DNA of 64,000 nucleotides from a bacterium (GTDB taxonomy: Bacteria > Armatimonadota > Abditibacteriia > Abditibacteriales > Abditibacteriaceae): NCBI GenBank assembly GCA_004172935.1, contig SDZD01000005.1, forward strand, positions 62,001 to 126,000, read 5' to 3'. The position numbers and the translations under genes are program-made. The notes below the pieces were generated by a model, which worked only from the letters and a program-made list of their open reading frames with translations, was not told the DNA's origin and ran no database searches. This document shows positions 54,567 to 63,060 of the stretch, piece by piece (position 1 is the first letter of the stretch; each line of letters starts with the position of its first letter).

Positions 54567-54914
54567 AAATGCAAAATGACAGAGGTCAGTGCGATGGCCC
54601 TTCATCGTTGGGCGACATACACAATCAGGCCATTTTACGGCTGAACTACTATCCAACCATTAAGAGTATCATTGGAGTTTTCTAAGCAAATTTGGGCGAC
54701 GAGCGCCGCCAGATCACGACGATTGTTGTGTAATTATCCGCTGCTCCGAAGAGTCGGAGCGGTTTTGCCGGAGCGAACTGATTAAAAATTACAAACCCCG
54801 AACATCTTTGAGATGTTCGGGGTTTGTTCGGTATGTCTATGGTTACATTCGTGTCGAATCTAAGTTCTAGCAGTTGTCTTTTGAGGAAAACGGCCTATCG
54901 AACTTGGCCCACCT
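54567..54914. other. intergenic region upstream of phoD
   Basis: No supported gene. It contains the phoD promoter region, a small GCTCCGA/TCGGAGC hairpin (54743-54760) and the repeat hairpin at 54791-54827. No convincing pair of Pho-box repeats with 11-nt period was found. Confidence 0.5.
54791..54827. terminator. terminator, AACAAACCCCGAACATCT repeat copy 2 (inverted)
   Basis: The stem ACAAACCCCGAACATCT / AGATGTTCGGGGTTTGT with loop TTG is identical to that at 48019-48058 except that the loop is its complement, i.e. the element is inverted. It lies 87 nt beyond the stop codon of the PqqD-like gene at 54915, on the downstream side of that minus-strand gene. Confidence 0.9.
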
Positions 54915-56120
54915 TTATTGCAGGGACACGAGAATGGGGATGAGGCCCTGTCCTTCCGTGAGTCCACGCAATGCTTTGCCGACGACGGCGCCGGGTGTTT
55001 GCATGGTATCGGTGGCTTTCATCACGTGTCCAGGAGTGTCGGAGGTGGTTAGCAAATCGCCAGTTTCAATTGCACCATAACGTGCATCTGCTTTGCAGAA
55101 CACTTTGCCCATCAAGGCCACTGGTTTGCGAGGGCGACCAGTCGGGCGTTTATCGAGAATCAAGCCGGGAGCATAATCGCCTGCCCCAGAAATGACGCCA
55201 GCCACGCGCTTGTCATAGGCCGTTTGGCTCATTTGTAGTGCGCTCTCGCCACACAGTACCATCACTGTGCCCGCCTCAATGTTTTCGGCGTCCATGATGT
55301 CGAAGTCTTCGGCGCAGTCGGCGTTGGCCAGTTGAATATCACCAGTCACTTGTATGTCGCCTTTCACTTCAACTTTGCCCTCGAAGAGTCCTGCTCGCCC
55401 TCCGTTCATATGTCTGGCCCAAAGCGCCGTGCCCTGAAGGGTAGTGGCCCTTATCGCGTTACCATTACGACTCACTCCATCGACGCCAATGCTATTTTCG
55501 GATTCACCGCGAACACCAGCGGCTTCTTTTTGGGGTGTGCTATTGCTGTAGCCCTCCATTCCATTCGACCTCTCGCTTTTGGCGTAGACCCCGGCACTCG
55601 ACTGACTCTCCCCTCTGACGCCAGCGCCCCAATCACTGGCTCCTTTGATCGCTGGAGTTCGGACTTGTCTACCTGTTGGACTGGCGAGAGCGACATTGAT
55701 GGGAGTAGAACTCGCTTCTGTTTGGGCTAGTGCTGGTTTTGTCAGTGCGGTGACGGCGGGGAGCAGAAACATCAGGCCGCCAGCCATCGCCATTTTTTGA
55801 ATCATGGCTCGTCGCGACTCATCGCCAGCGCCGGAGGGACGTTCGGGGGAAGTGAGCAATAACTGCGCTTTATTGAGGGTGTCCAGAGAAAGCCAAACCA
55901 ATTCCTCGTCCACTGGTTGATTCAGTTCTGCCGAAAGCAATTGAGTGGCTTGAGAAACTGTTCGTTTCCCGTCGCAGTGACGCCACATCCAGGCTGCTGT
56001 TGGGTTGAGACGGTGCGCGCAGAAGTGCTTCGCATCGTAAATCAACAATTCTCCATCCATGTCCTCAATGAACAATTCATCGTGCCGCGCTTGCGGCAAC
56101 TTTTGGGTTTCGTCTTTCAT
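54915..56120 (-). CDS. PqqD-like/Tat-like/repeat/tail-fibre-like protein, copy 1
   Basis: The 401-residue protein has a PqqD-like domain (about 1-90; LFIEDMDGELLIYDAKHFCA, HRLNPTAAWMWRHCDG). A Tat-like hydrophobic stretch follows, SRRAMIQKMAMAGGLMFLLP (about 102-121), then short GVxGxS repeats (about 155-225), a VEVKGDIQVTGDIQL strand and a conserved C-terminal domain (about 260-401; NADCAEDFDIMDAE to LIPILVSLQ). The C-terminal half matches domains seen in phage-tail- and surface-like proteins. Its start has AAGGCG 6 nt upstream. The N- and C-termini are nearly identical to the 57502 product, while the middle differs. Confidence 0.8.
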   Translation of the reverse strand: MKDETQKLPQARHDELFIEDMDGELLIYDAKHFCAHRLNPTAAWMWRHCDGKRTVSQATQLLSAELNQPVDEELVWLSLDTLNKAQLLLTSPERPSGAGDESRRAMIQKMAMAGGLMFLLPAVTALTKPALAQTEASSTPINVALASPTGRQVRTPAIKGASDWGAGVRGESQSSAGVYAKSERSNGMEGYSNSTPQKEAAGVRGESENSIGVDGVSRNGNAIRATTLQGTALWARHMNGGRAGLFEGKVEVKGDIQVTGDIQLANADCAEDFDIMDAENIEAGTVMVLCGESALQMSQTAYDKRVAGVISGAGDYAPGLILDKRPTGRPRKPVALMGKVFCKADARYGAIETGDLLTTSDTPGHVMKATDTMQTPGAVVGKALRGLTEGQGLIPILVSLQ

Positions 56121-56213
56121 AGTGGCGCCTTGTATCAACGATATGTGTTGTAAATCGGAAAATTATTTTTTTTATGCGGTATTCTCAACCGAAAACGTGG
56201 CTGTCAATTGCGT

Positions 56214-57467
56214 TCAAGTCCGACCGTTGAGGATATTGTCGCGGATGTAGCGATAGTAGGGGTCGGTGGTGTCCATCTGCTTCTGTCCGGCCGCTCGTGT
56301 CCCCCCGAACCAATCGTCCACGATAGAGGCTTGCTGCTCGATGTTGAAATCCGACCACGTCTTAAATCCATCTGCGACATATTTGTAGGCGCTGCCGAAG
56401 GTATTGATTGTCTGAGCGGCCAGGCCATCGCAAACCCAGCCGGGCACAAATGAGCGGTTTTTAATCTGCCAGGCATGAACCAATTCGTGAATAAAAAGTT
56501 GGCCGGGCTTTGGATAGGATTTTTCAATATGCGTCAGAGGATGATCTAAGCAATAGCTACCAACATTGAGATAAATGTTGCCTCCAAGGCCGGGCATGGT
56601 GAATGCCCGCCCACCCAGACCTTCCAGGTTGGTCAGGATGATTTTATTGGCCGGTGGCAGTGAGCCACCGAAAACTCTTGCTGCAAAACCCAATTCAGCC
56701 TGGGTCACAGGGCGTTGTTTGACAAAGGCCTTGGTCATCGCCCCCACTGCAACTCCGGCGGTGACGGCTAAGACCAGGCTACCTCCGAATGCGAACACCA
56801 CTACTCCCGCGAGGATTCCCAGATCACCAGCCAGTCCGAGACTATTGAAGGCGTTGACAATTTCTTCGCCCAATCCAACCACAGCTGCTGCCACGCCCTT
56901 TCCTATAGCCTTTGCGAGACCAACGATGCTTTTGGCGACATCTTCGATGAAGCCGACTATACCTGCGCGCGAGTAGTCTTTGCTGACGCTGAACTTGCCA
57001 GCCTTAATCGCTGCCCAGTTGTCTCTTATTAGTGGGTGAGTGCCTTCAATGTCCTTGTCGCTGTTGCGGCGTGGCCCGCGCGTGAAGGTGGTTGATTCTG
57101 TGCCTTCGACAGAGCCGCTGAACTGCCAGGCAAAAGACAATCCGTTGCCTGCAGCAAAGACGGCGCGTACCACGAATTTGTAATCGACCAGACCGCTATC
57201 GTGCATGTGAAAATGCACTTTGTAGGTGCCATCACTGCGCAGCGTCAGGTCTACGGCACCGCCGAGCGCCGTGCCTGAAGGCGTGACGACGATCTGGCGG
57301 AATTTAACTTCTTCGACTCGCCCCGGCGTTGCTCCCTTTTCCAATGCTCCCATCAGTTGCGACATCAAAAATGGTGTCGGGAGTCCTGAGCGCTGGGCGA
57401 GGTTGCGCGCACTGAGTGGCGCGCCGTTGATGCCCGCTCTGCGGGCGCTTTCACGCAAGCTTTTCAT
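56214..57467 (-). CDS. HELVH zincin-like membrane-active protein
   Basis: The 417-residue protein has no signal peptide. A hydrophobic region at about 177-255 (KAIGKGVAAAVVGLG, GILAGVVVFAFGGSLVLAVTAG) could insert into a membrane. The C-terminal zincin-like motif is LFIHELVHAWQI, with a glutamate in FNIEQQASIVDDWF about 65 residues later as a possible third ligand. The H-E-L-x-H-x-W/V-Q form occurs in proteins associated with VgrG/Rhs or with extracellular contractile systems. None of those is in the window. Encoded between two PqqD-like genes on the same strand, perhaps in one operon. Confidence 0.72.
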   Translation of the reverse strand: MKSLRESARRAGINGAPLSARNLAQRSGLPTPFLMSQLMGALEKGATPGRVEEVKFRQIVVTPSGTALGGAVDLTLRSDGTYKVHFHMHDSGLVDYKFVVRAVFAAGNGLSFAWQFSGSVEGTESTTFTRGPRRNSDKDIEGTHPLIRDNWAAIKAGKFSVSKDYSRAGIVGFIEDVAKSIVGLAKAIGKGVAAAVVGLGEEIVNAFNSLGLAGDLGILAGVVVFAFGGSLVLAVTAGVAVGAMTKAFVKQRPVTQAELGFAARVFGGSLPPANKIILTNLEGLGGRAFTMPGLGGNIYLNVGSYCLDHPLTHIEKSYPKPGQLFIHELVHAWQIKNRSFVPGWVCDGLAAQTINTFGSAYKYVADGFKTWSDFNIEQQASIVDDWFGGTRAAGQKQMDTTDPYYRYIRDNILNGRT

Positions 57468-57501
57468 ATTTTCTCCAATGGCCGTACAGGGTGATTCGTG
57501 A

Positions 57502-58809
57502 TTATTGCAGGGACACGAGAATGGGGATGAGTCCCTGTCCTTCCGTCAGTCCGCGCAATGCTTTGCCGACGACGGCGCCGGGTGTTTGCGCAGTATCGGT
57601 GGCTTTCATCACGTGTCCAGGAGTGTCGGAGGTGGTTAGCAAATCGCCGGTTTCGATGGCGCCGTAACGGGCGTCGGCCTTGCAGAACACTTTGCCCATC
57701 AAGGCCACCGGTTTGCGGGCGCGTCCGGTGGGGCGCGTGTCGAGAATCAAGCCCGGCTTGTAATCGCCCGCTCCAGAAATGACGCCAGCCACGCGCTTGT
57801 CATAGGCCGTTTGGCTCATTTGCAACGCGCTCTCGCCACATAGCACCATGACCGAACCCGCCTCGACGTTTTCGGCATCCATGATGTCGAAGTCTTCGGC
57901 ACAGTCGGCGTTAGGAAGGCGAATATCGCCGGTCACTTCCACATCGCCTTTGAAGAAACCGGCCCGACCTCCATTTTGGCTTTCAGCATGAAGCGCCGTG
58001 CCGCTGGCGCTGATGGCTAACACGCCTATGCCCGATTTGCTTTTGCCTTGAACACCACTGCCCGCTCCATTATGCACGCCGCCCACGCCGGAGCCGCCAG
58101 TTGTGCTGTCTGTTTCGCCGAATATGCCAAACCATGTCTGGCTTTTACCGATGACACCGGGACCAATCGCTTCGCCCATGACACCGGCTCCGCCCTTCAT
58201 GCTTTTGCTTTTCCCGTAAACGCCGTGCCATGTTTCGCTTTCTCCGGCCACGCCGGAGCCAATTCCCACGCCCATGACACCGAAGCCACCAGTTGTGCTT
58301 GTACTTTTACCGTAGACACCCATCCACGTTTTGCTCTCACCCCAAACAGCGGTACCTGTGCTGAGTCCCTTCAAGGCGGGGCCGGGGTCGCTACTAACTT
58401 GGATTGGACTGGCTGCGCGCGCTACTTTGGTGAGAGGTGTGATCGCGGGAAGTAGAAACATCAGGCCACCCGCCATCGCCATTTTTTGAATCATGGCTCG
58501 CCGCGAATCGTCGTTTGCGCTGGAGGGGCGTTCAGGAGGAGCCACCAATAGGCGCGTTTTGTCCAAGGTGTCCAGAGAAAGCCAAACTAATTCCTCGTCT
58601 ACAGGCTGATTTAGTTCATCCGAAAGCAGTTGAGTTGCTTGGGCAACTGTGTGTTGACCGTCACAGTGGCGCCATATCCAGGCTGCTGTTGGGTTAAGCC
58701 GATGCGCGCAGAAATGCTTCGCATCGTAGACCAACAGTTCCCCGTCCATGTCCTCGATAAACAATTCATCGTGCCGCGCTTGCGGCAACTTTTTGGTTCC
58801 ATCTCTCAT
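57502..58809 (-). CDS. PqqD-like/Tat-like/repeat/tail-fibre-like protein, copy 2
   Basis: The 435-residue paralogue of the 54915 product shares the PqqD-like part, the Tat-like SRRAMIQKM, and the C-terminal domain almost residue for residue. The middle (about 165-290) is longer, with six or more GVYGKS/GVMGxx-type repeats. ATG 58809 has AAGGA 6 nt upstream; a longer open frame to 58884 lacks such a site. PqqD relatives act as peptide-carrier or chaperone domains. Fusion to a Tat-like segment has been seen in other phyla; the repeat tail is the unusual part. Confidence 0.8.
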   Translation of the reverse strand: MRDGTKKLPQARHDELFIEDMDGELLVYDAKHFCAHRLNPTAAWIWRHCDGQHTVAQATQLLSDELNQPVDEELVWLSLDTLDKTRLLVAPPERPSSANDDSRRAMIQKMAMAGGLMFLLPAITPLTKVARAASPIQVSSDPGPALKGLSTGTAVWGESKTWMGVYGKSTSTTGGFGVMGVGIGSGVAGESETWHGVYGKSKSMKGGAGVMGEAIGPGVIGKSQTWFGIFGETDSTTGGSGVGGVHNGAGSGVQGKSKSGIGVLAISASGTALHAESQNGGRAGFFKGDVEVTGDIRLPNADCAEDFDIMDAENVEAGSVMVLCGESALQMSQTAYDKRVAGVISGAGDYKPGLILDTRPTGRARKPVALMGKVFCKADARYGAIETGDLLTTSDTPGHVMKATDTAQTPGAVVGKALRGLTEGQGLIPILVSLQ

Positions 58810-59014
58810 TGTGGTTCCTTGTTGCTTAGTGACTCGTACTGACGGCTTCCATTTTACACCGTAAATATCATATTCGCTTGGCAATGTAATAAAGCAAACG
58901 TTACTCTTTGATCCAGTAGGGGGGCGCCAGCCAGTTGAGCATTGTGCTGGAAAGGTGTGCTTTCGAAATGTACAACGGGAGTTACGTTACCCTGATGCGA
59001 AGATTTACGGACAA

Positions 59015-59056
59015 GCAAAACGAAAAAGCCCGAATATCAACTGATATTCGGGCTTT
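59015..59056 (-). terminator. intrinsic terminator of tRNA-Leu(CAA)
   Basis: The stem AAAGCCCGAATATCA / TGATATTCGGGCTTT with a 2-nt loop is followed on the minus strand by TTTCG TTTTGC-type U-rich sequence. It starts 8 nt past the tRNA 3' end. Confidence 0.88.
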
Positions 59057-59063
59057 ATTCATA

Positions 59064-59145
59064 TACCTCCGGTCGGGGTCGAACCGACACTTCCGAAGAA
59101 ACTGGATTTTGAGTCCAGCGCGTCTGCCAATTCCGCCACAGAGGC
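59064..59145 (-). tRNA. tRNA-Leu (anticodon CAA)
   Basis: Class II tRNA on the minus strand with acceptor GCCTCTG / CGGAGGT (G1-U72 and one internal G-U). The anticodon stem CTGGA / TCCAG encloses loop CTCAAAA (anticodon CAA), followed by a long variable arm and a T arm with GTTCGACCC. The discriminator is A and no CCA is encoded. It has its own promoter and terminator. Confidence 0.93.
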
Positions 59146-59168
59146 ATTTCCGTAATAGGCAAGGAGAA

Positions 59169-59197
59169 ATTTTAACGAGCTTCTCGCTTTTGTGCAA
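59169..59197 (-). promoter_or_regulatory. promoter of tRNA-Leu(CAA)
   Basis: On the minus strand, -35 TTGCAC (59197 to 59192), a 17-bp spacer and -10 TAAAAT (59174 to 59169). Transcription would start about 15 nt before the tRNA 5' end. The -10 and spacing match the cimA promoter. Confidence 0.8.
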
Positions 59198-59406
59198 CCC
59201 CCATCTCGATTTTTTGGAAGAAATTGGGTTTATCTGGCGGTGCAGGGATTGAGGGGGTGAGGAAATATCTGAATATATTACATTAGTCAATTCATATGGG
59301 ATAATATGGTTTGTCGGTCATACTTACAGAATCCTCTCAATATTGCGTGAGCTGCGGCCCTGCATTGGGCCGCAGTGTGACGATTAGCGAAAGGGCCCTC
59401 AATATT

Positions 59407-59586
59407 ATGATTCGACGTTGGAGCTTGTTTTCCTATATCTGGAATACCCCCTGGTTGTTGGCATTGGTGATCGTACTTGTACTCGCGGGCATTGCGCTGT
59501 GGGTATGGAGTCAGATTCAAGAAGCTAATGAAGGTGATGAACTGCGCCGCCGCGATAGTGCGCGTGGCGACAGCATGTGGAAATAA
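59407..59586 (+). CDS. small single-TM protein
   Basis: The 59-residue protein has a TM helix (LLALVIVLVLAGIALWVW, about 14-31) and a charged cytoplasmic-type tail (QEANEGDELRRRDSARGDS). No family recognised. I used ATG 59407 (MIRRWSLF) rather than an upstream in-frame ATG. A terminator follows immediately, which supports a real gene. Confidence 0.5.
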   Translation: MIRRWSLFSYIWNTPWLLALVIVLVLAGIALWVWSQIQEANEGDELRRRDSARGDSMWK

Positions 59587-59625
59587 AATAGGCGCGAGAG
59601 ACACAGTCTCTCGCGTCTATTTTTT
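59586..59625. terminator. terminator overlapping the end of queG
   Basis: The stem AAATAGGCGCGAGAGAC / GTCTCTCGCGTCTATTT with loop ACA ends in TTTTT on the + strand. Its T tract also encodes the last Lys codons of queG on the other strand, so the convergent genes share the element. Confidence 0.88.
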
Positions 59626-60600
59626 ATCGCGTCGGTTCTTGAGGGCGCGCGCCGCGTTGCGTTTCATGCCTCGACGTTTGGTTCGTTTGATGGGGCTGCC
59701 CTTCAAGCGTCTTGAAAATTCGCTTTGTTCGAGGCTTGTCCACTCTTCCAGTGAGGGCATTTCGGGGCGCGTCCACAGTTCCACTTCCGTACTGAATTTG
59801 CCGTCGCGCGCGGCTTTGCCATTCCAGGGGCACACCTGTTGGCAGATGTCGCAGCCGAACACCCAATCTTGGAACTGAGCGCGCACATCTTTGGGCGCCA
59901 GCGTGCGGTTCTCTATGGTGTGAAAGGCGATGCACTTGTTGGAATCGAGTACGCGCGGCTCGATGAGAGCATTCGTGGGGCAGGCATCCAAACAGCGCGT
60001 GCAATTGCCGCAAAAACTCTCGATGTGCGCTTGGTCTGGTTCGATCACGGTATCGAGGATTATTTCGCCCAGCAGCACATACGAACCGAAATCGCGGCTC
60101 ATCAGCAGGGTGTTCTTGCCAATCCAGCCAATGCCGGCCCGAACCGCCCACTCGCGCTCCAGAACAGGGGCTGTATCCACGCAAACCTTGCCGTTGCACT
60201 CGACGCGGCTTTGAATCCACGCCAGTAATTCGCGCAATCGACCGGGAAGGAAGTCGTGGTAATCTATGCCACGCGCATAACGCGCGATGTTGCCCATCTC
60301 CTCGCTATCCCACTGGGTATCGGTCGCATAAGGGAATGCCAGCGACAGCACCGTTTCGGCACCGGGAAAAAGCTTGCGAACATCGGCGCGCTTCTCGACG
60401 GCGTCGGGGCGCTTCATCCAACCCATGTTCGCCTCGAAGTTGTTGTTAAGCCACGTTTCGAGCCGCGAGGTACTTTGCGATGGCCCCGCACTGGCGACAC
60501 CGCACGCGACGAATCCTAATTCGCGCGCACGTTGCTTCAGCGCAGTTTTCAAATCCTCGGACACATTTGGGGGGACGAACAAGATGGGTGTTGTTTCCAA
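59617..60600 (-). CDS. queG: epoxyqueuosine reductase QueG
   Basis: The last step of queuosine synthesis, reducing epoxyqueuosine in tRNA with cobalamin and two [4Fe-4S] clusters. The 327-residue protein has the N-terminal cobalamin-binding half (ARYARGIDYHD, VDTAPVLEREWAVRAGIGWIGKN) and the two ferredoxin-like motifs CGNCTRCLDACP and CDICQQVCPWN. The C-terminus is a short, very basic tail (SPIKRTKRRGMKRN...) that could bind tRNA; the E. coli type has a longer helical end. No other queuosine gene is near. Confidence 0.93.
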   Translation of the reverse strand: METTPILFVPPNVSEDLKTALKQRARELGFVACGVASAGPSQSTSRLETWLNNNFEANMGWMKRPDAVEKRADVRKLFPGAETVLSLAFPYATDTQWDSEEMGNIARYARGIDYHDFLPGRLRELLAWIQSRVECNGKVCVDTAPVLEREWAVRAGIGWIGKNTLLMSRDFGSYVLLGEIILDTVIEPDQAHIESFCGNCTRCLDACPTNALIEPRVLDSNKCIAFHTIENRTLAPKDVRAQFQDWVFGCDICQQVCPWNGKAARDGKFSTEVELWTRPEMPSLEEWTSLEQSEFSRRLKGSPIKRTKRRGMKRNAARALKNRRDKK

Positions 60601-60709
60601 CCATTAAGCCGATAGAACATTAACGACCTCATTCGGTAATTCTGGGCACCCAGTTGGCATAATGGAGGGGCGCGTTTCTCGTTCTGCTGGCAACGTGTGT
60701 CAACTCATC

Positions 60710-60961
60710 ATGATTATTTTCGGTATTAAATTCTGGGCGTGGGGTTCCTCGACCACTCAGCGCATCTGGAAGTGTTGGAAATGTGGTTTCGAAGGTCAGT
60801 TCATCGAGAAGAAGGGCATGAATTTCATCACCCTGTATTTTGTTATCCCCACCATTCCCGTCTCCGGTGTTAAAACTCTGGTTGAGTGCCCGCGCTGCAA
60901 AACACGCTACGAAGATAATCCAAACAACACCTCGGCTCCACCACCTATCGCCAATCCTTAA
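60710..60961 (+). CDS. small zinc-ribbon protein
   Basis: The 83-residue protein has CWKC near 28-31 and CPRC near 61-64, forming one four-cysteine zinc site separated by a hydrophobic beta-like segment (MNFITLYFVIPTIPVSGVKTLV). The pattern matches small zinc-ribbon family proteins of unknown role. ATG 60710 is preferred. It lies between queG (divergent) and the TetR gene (convergent). Confidence 0.62.
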   Translation: MIIFGIKFWAWGSSTTQRIWKCWKCGFEGQFIEKKGMNFITLYFVIPTIPVSGVKTLVECPRCKTRYEDNPNNTSAPPPIANP

Positions 60962-60989
60962 TCTTCAATCATCTCGTTGGGCTTCTGGT

Positions 60990-61619
60990 TCAGAGGCGGG
61001 GAGGCCGGAGGGCATTCACGATGAAATGGGCGAGTTCGTCGATGTATTGGTTGTCGGCGCGTCCATTGGTGATGATGAGGCGCCAGTAGACCATGCTACC
61101 TATCGCGTCGTTGAGAAGTTCGATGTTGGAGTCGGCTGCAATCTCGCCGCGCTCAATCGCGTGTTGAAAGACTGCTGCCGAGCGGGCACGCCTTTCTCCC
61201 TGAAGCCTGCCACGTATCGCGTGTGCCAGTTCCGGTGAGCGCAACATTTCGGCGTGCAGATCGGGCAGGATGCGGCGCACGAGGGGATGGCGCAGCAAGC
61301 GCCTTAAGGAGCGGATGAGTTCTCGCACATCGCCCAGTAGCGAACCCGTATCGGGCGAATCGGCGACCTCTATACCGATTTTCTCCACGCAATCGGAAAC
61401 CATCGCCATTTTCGAGGGCCAGCGCCGATAGAGCGCTGCTTTGCCTACGCCCGCACGTTTGGCTACTGCTTCAAGGCTAAGTGCCCCGTAACCTGTGCGC
61501 GCCCATTCCTCGAACAGCGCTTTGGTGAGAGCTTCGGTGACTGAAGGTTGCATCAATGCCGCCCCACTGAGGGGGCGCCGCTCAGGCGGCGTTGCTCTGC
61601 TGGAAGAGTGGCTTTTCAT
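60990..61619 (-). CDS. TetR/AcrR-family transcriptional regulator
   Basis: The 209-residue protein has the N-terminal HTH (about 28-72: ALTKALFEEW, LSLEAVAKRAGVGKAALYRRWPSKMAM) and an all-helical ligand-binding part with the PLVRRILPDLHAEM segment seen in the TetR_C_33-type subgroup. It is divergent from the SnoaL-like gene, and a palindrome sits in the shared gap. It probably represses the 61691-62987 operon and perhaps itself; the inducer is unknown. The true start may be ATG 61553 instead of ATG 61619. Confidence 0.85.
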   Translation of the reverse strand: MKSHSSSRATPPERRPLSGAALMQPSVTEALTKALFEEWARTGYGALSLEAVAKRAGVGKAALYRRWPSKMAMVSDCVEKIGIEVADSPDTGSLLGDVRELIRSLRRLLRHPLVRRILPDLHAEMLRSPELAHAIRGRLQGERRARSAAVFQHAIERGEIAADSNIELLNDAIGSMVYWRLIITNGRADNQYIDELAHFIVNALRPPRL

Positions 61620-61647
61620 GCTGTTGGCTCAGTGTATTGAAAAATCG

Positions 61648-61675
61648 TTGGAACGATACCGTTCCGTCCTATTCT
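61648..61675 (+). promoter_or_regulatory. promoter with TetR-type operator in the spacer
   Basis: -35 TTGGAA (61648-61653), a 16-bp spacer and -10 TATTCT (61670-61675). The spacer holds the palindrome GGAACG-atac-CGTTCC (61650-61665). A bound TetR dimer would block RNA polymerase. Confidence 0.65.
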
Positions 61676-61690
61676 GTAAGAGAGGTTATT

Positions 61691-62149
61691 ATGAACACAA
61701 ACCAAAGTCCTGACACATTGCACAGCTTTTCCCAATTCTTGAAGGAAACGCTCGGCGATTTGCTGCGCCCAGAAGCGACCACATTCCTTGGAATGTTGAC
61801 CGATGATGTGGTGATGGAATTTCCGTATGCCCCGCCCGGTGGCGTGCATCGCGTGGAGGGGTTGGCGGCGCTCACCGAATATGCCGCTGGTCTAGCGGAC
61901 ATCCTTCACATCGATTCCGTGAATCTTGAGGCTTTCCATCACACCGCTCAATCGAATGTGGTCGTTTTAGAATTCGTCGGAAAGGGCACTGGGGTTCAAA
62001 CCGGCAGGTCATATATTCAAAGCTACATTTCGGTTATCACCCTGCGCGATGGTCTTATCTCTCACTATCGCGATTACTGGAATCCACTCGTCGCAATCGA
62101 AACGATGGGCGGTTCAGAAGCCATAAATGCCGCTGTGCAGGGGAAATAA
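61691..62149 (+). CDS. SnoaL/NTF2-like protein
   Basis: The 152-residue protein of the cone-shaped NTF2-like fold has FLKETLGDLLRPE (first helices), then VVMEFPYAPPGGVHRVEGL, ITLRDGLISHYRDYWNP, a set typical of SnoaL/PhzA-B-like proteins. These act as isomerases or cyclases, or merely bind ligands. AGAGAGG at 61680-61686 is 4 nt before ATG 61691. One base separates its stop from the next ATG, so the two genes are an operon under the palindrome. Confidence 0.82.
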   Translation: MNTNQSPDTLHSFSQFLKETLGDLLRPEATTFLGMLTDDVVMEFPYAPPGGVHRVEGLAALTEYAAGLADILHIDSVNLEAFHHTAQSNVVVLEFVGKGTGVQTGRSYIQSYISVITLRDGLISHYRDYWNPLVAIETMGGSEAINAAVQGK

Positions 62150-62150
62150 C

Positions 62151-62987
62151 ATGCGAGATCAAATCTTGATTACTGGCGGGGGCGGCAAAACGGGTAGTCG
62201 GTTGGCCGCGAATCTGCGCCAACGCGCGGCCAAATTCCGCATCGCACAGCGTTCGCCGCAGGGCGAAGGAAACGTGCGTTTCGATTGGCTTGATGCCTCG
62301 ACATACGAAGCGGCGCTCGTTGATGTTCGCGCCGCTTACCTGGTGGCTCCGAGCAATGTGCCCGACCCGTTGATAGCTATGCGTCCTTTTCTTGAAAGGG
62401 CCATCGAGAGTGGAGTAGAGCGTTTCGTGTTACTCAGCGCCTCCATTCTGGAGGAAGGTGGCCCGATGATGGGCGAGGTTCATGCTTTTCTTAAGCGCCA
62501 TGCGCCGCAGTGGGTGGCTTTGCGTCCGACATGGTTCATGCAGAACTTCTCGGAAGGTCAGCATCTGCCCACCATTCGCGATGAAAGCGCCATCTATTCG
62601 GCTACGGGCGATGGCCGAGTGCCGTTCATTGATGCCAGCGATATTGCCGCTGTTGCAGCCGAGGCGCTAACTGCCCCCGATTTCGCCAGTCGCGACATCG
62701 TGCTGACCGGGCCACAACTGCTTTCTTACGCCGAGGTCGCGCAGATTTTATCGGCCACCATTGGGCGTCCGATTGTGCAGCGTCGCTTGAGTGAGTCGGA
62801 ATTGGCCGCATGGTTCGGCGCTCAGGGAATCGAATCGCAATATGCTCAGGTATTGGCAGCGATGGACACCGCTATTGCCAACGGCGGCGAAGAGCGTTTG
62901 ACCAGCGAGGTACTCGACATCACAGGTTATGCCCCCACCAGTTTTGCGGACTTTGTGCGTGCCTCGCGGGATGTATGGAGTAACTGA
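62151..62987 (+). CDS. NmrA-like NAD(P)-binding oxidoreductase
   Basis: The 278-residue Rossmann protein starts ILITGGGGKTGSRLAANL (G-x-x-G-x-x-G type) and continues through VRFDWLDAS, RFVLLSASI, ALRPTWFMQNF and DIAAVAAEAL, as in atypical short-chain dehydrogenases of the NmrA/QOR2 group. These either reduce quinones or only sense NAD(P). AGGGGAA precedes ATG 62151. The pairing with a SnoaL-like protein behind a TetR regulator suggests a small-molecule response; substrate unknown. Confidence 0.88.
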   Translation: MRDQILITGGGGKTGSRLAANLRQRAAKFRIAQRSPQGEGNVRFDWLDASTYEAALVDVRAAYLVAPSNVPDPLIAMRPFLERAIESGVERFVLLSASILEEGGPMMGEVHAFLKRHAPQWVALRPTWFMQNFSEGQHLPTIRDESAIYSATGDGRVPFIDASDIAAVAAEALTAPDFASRDIVLTGPQLLSYAEVAQILSATIGRPIVQRRLSESELAAWFGAQGIESQYAQVLAAMDTAIANGGEERLTSEVLDITGYAPTSFADFVRASRDVWSN

Positions 62988-63060
62988 GCCTTAAACAACA
63001 ACTTCCGCAACCGTGACCGAGTAGGGCTGTCACAACCATCAAATAAAGATGGGTGATAAT

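Noticed and set aside
54567-54660. Pho box upstream of phoD (CTGACCT-CTGTCAT)
   Set aside because: The two 7-mers are adjacent rather than 11 nt apart in register, and there is no second copy upstream of the other phosphatase genes.
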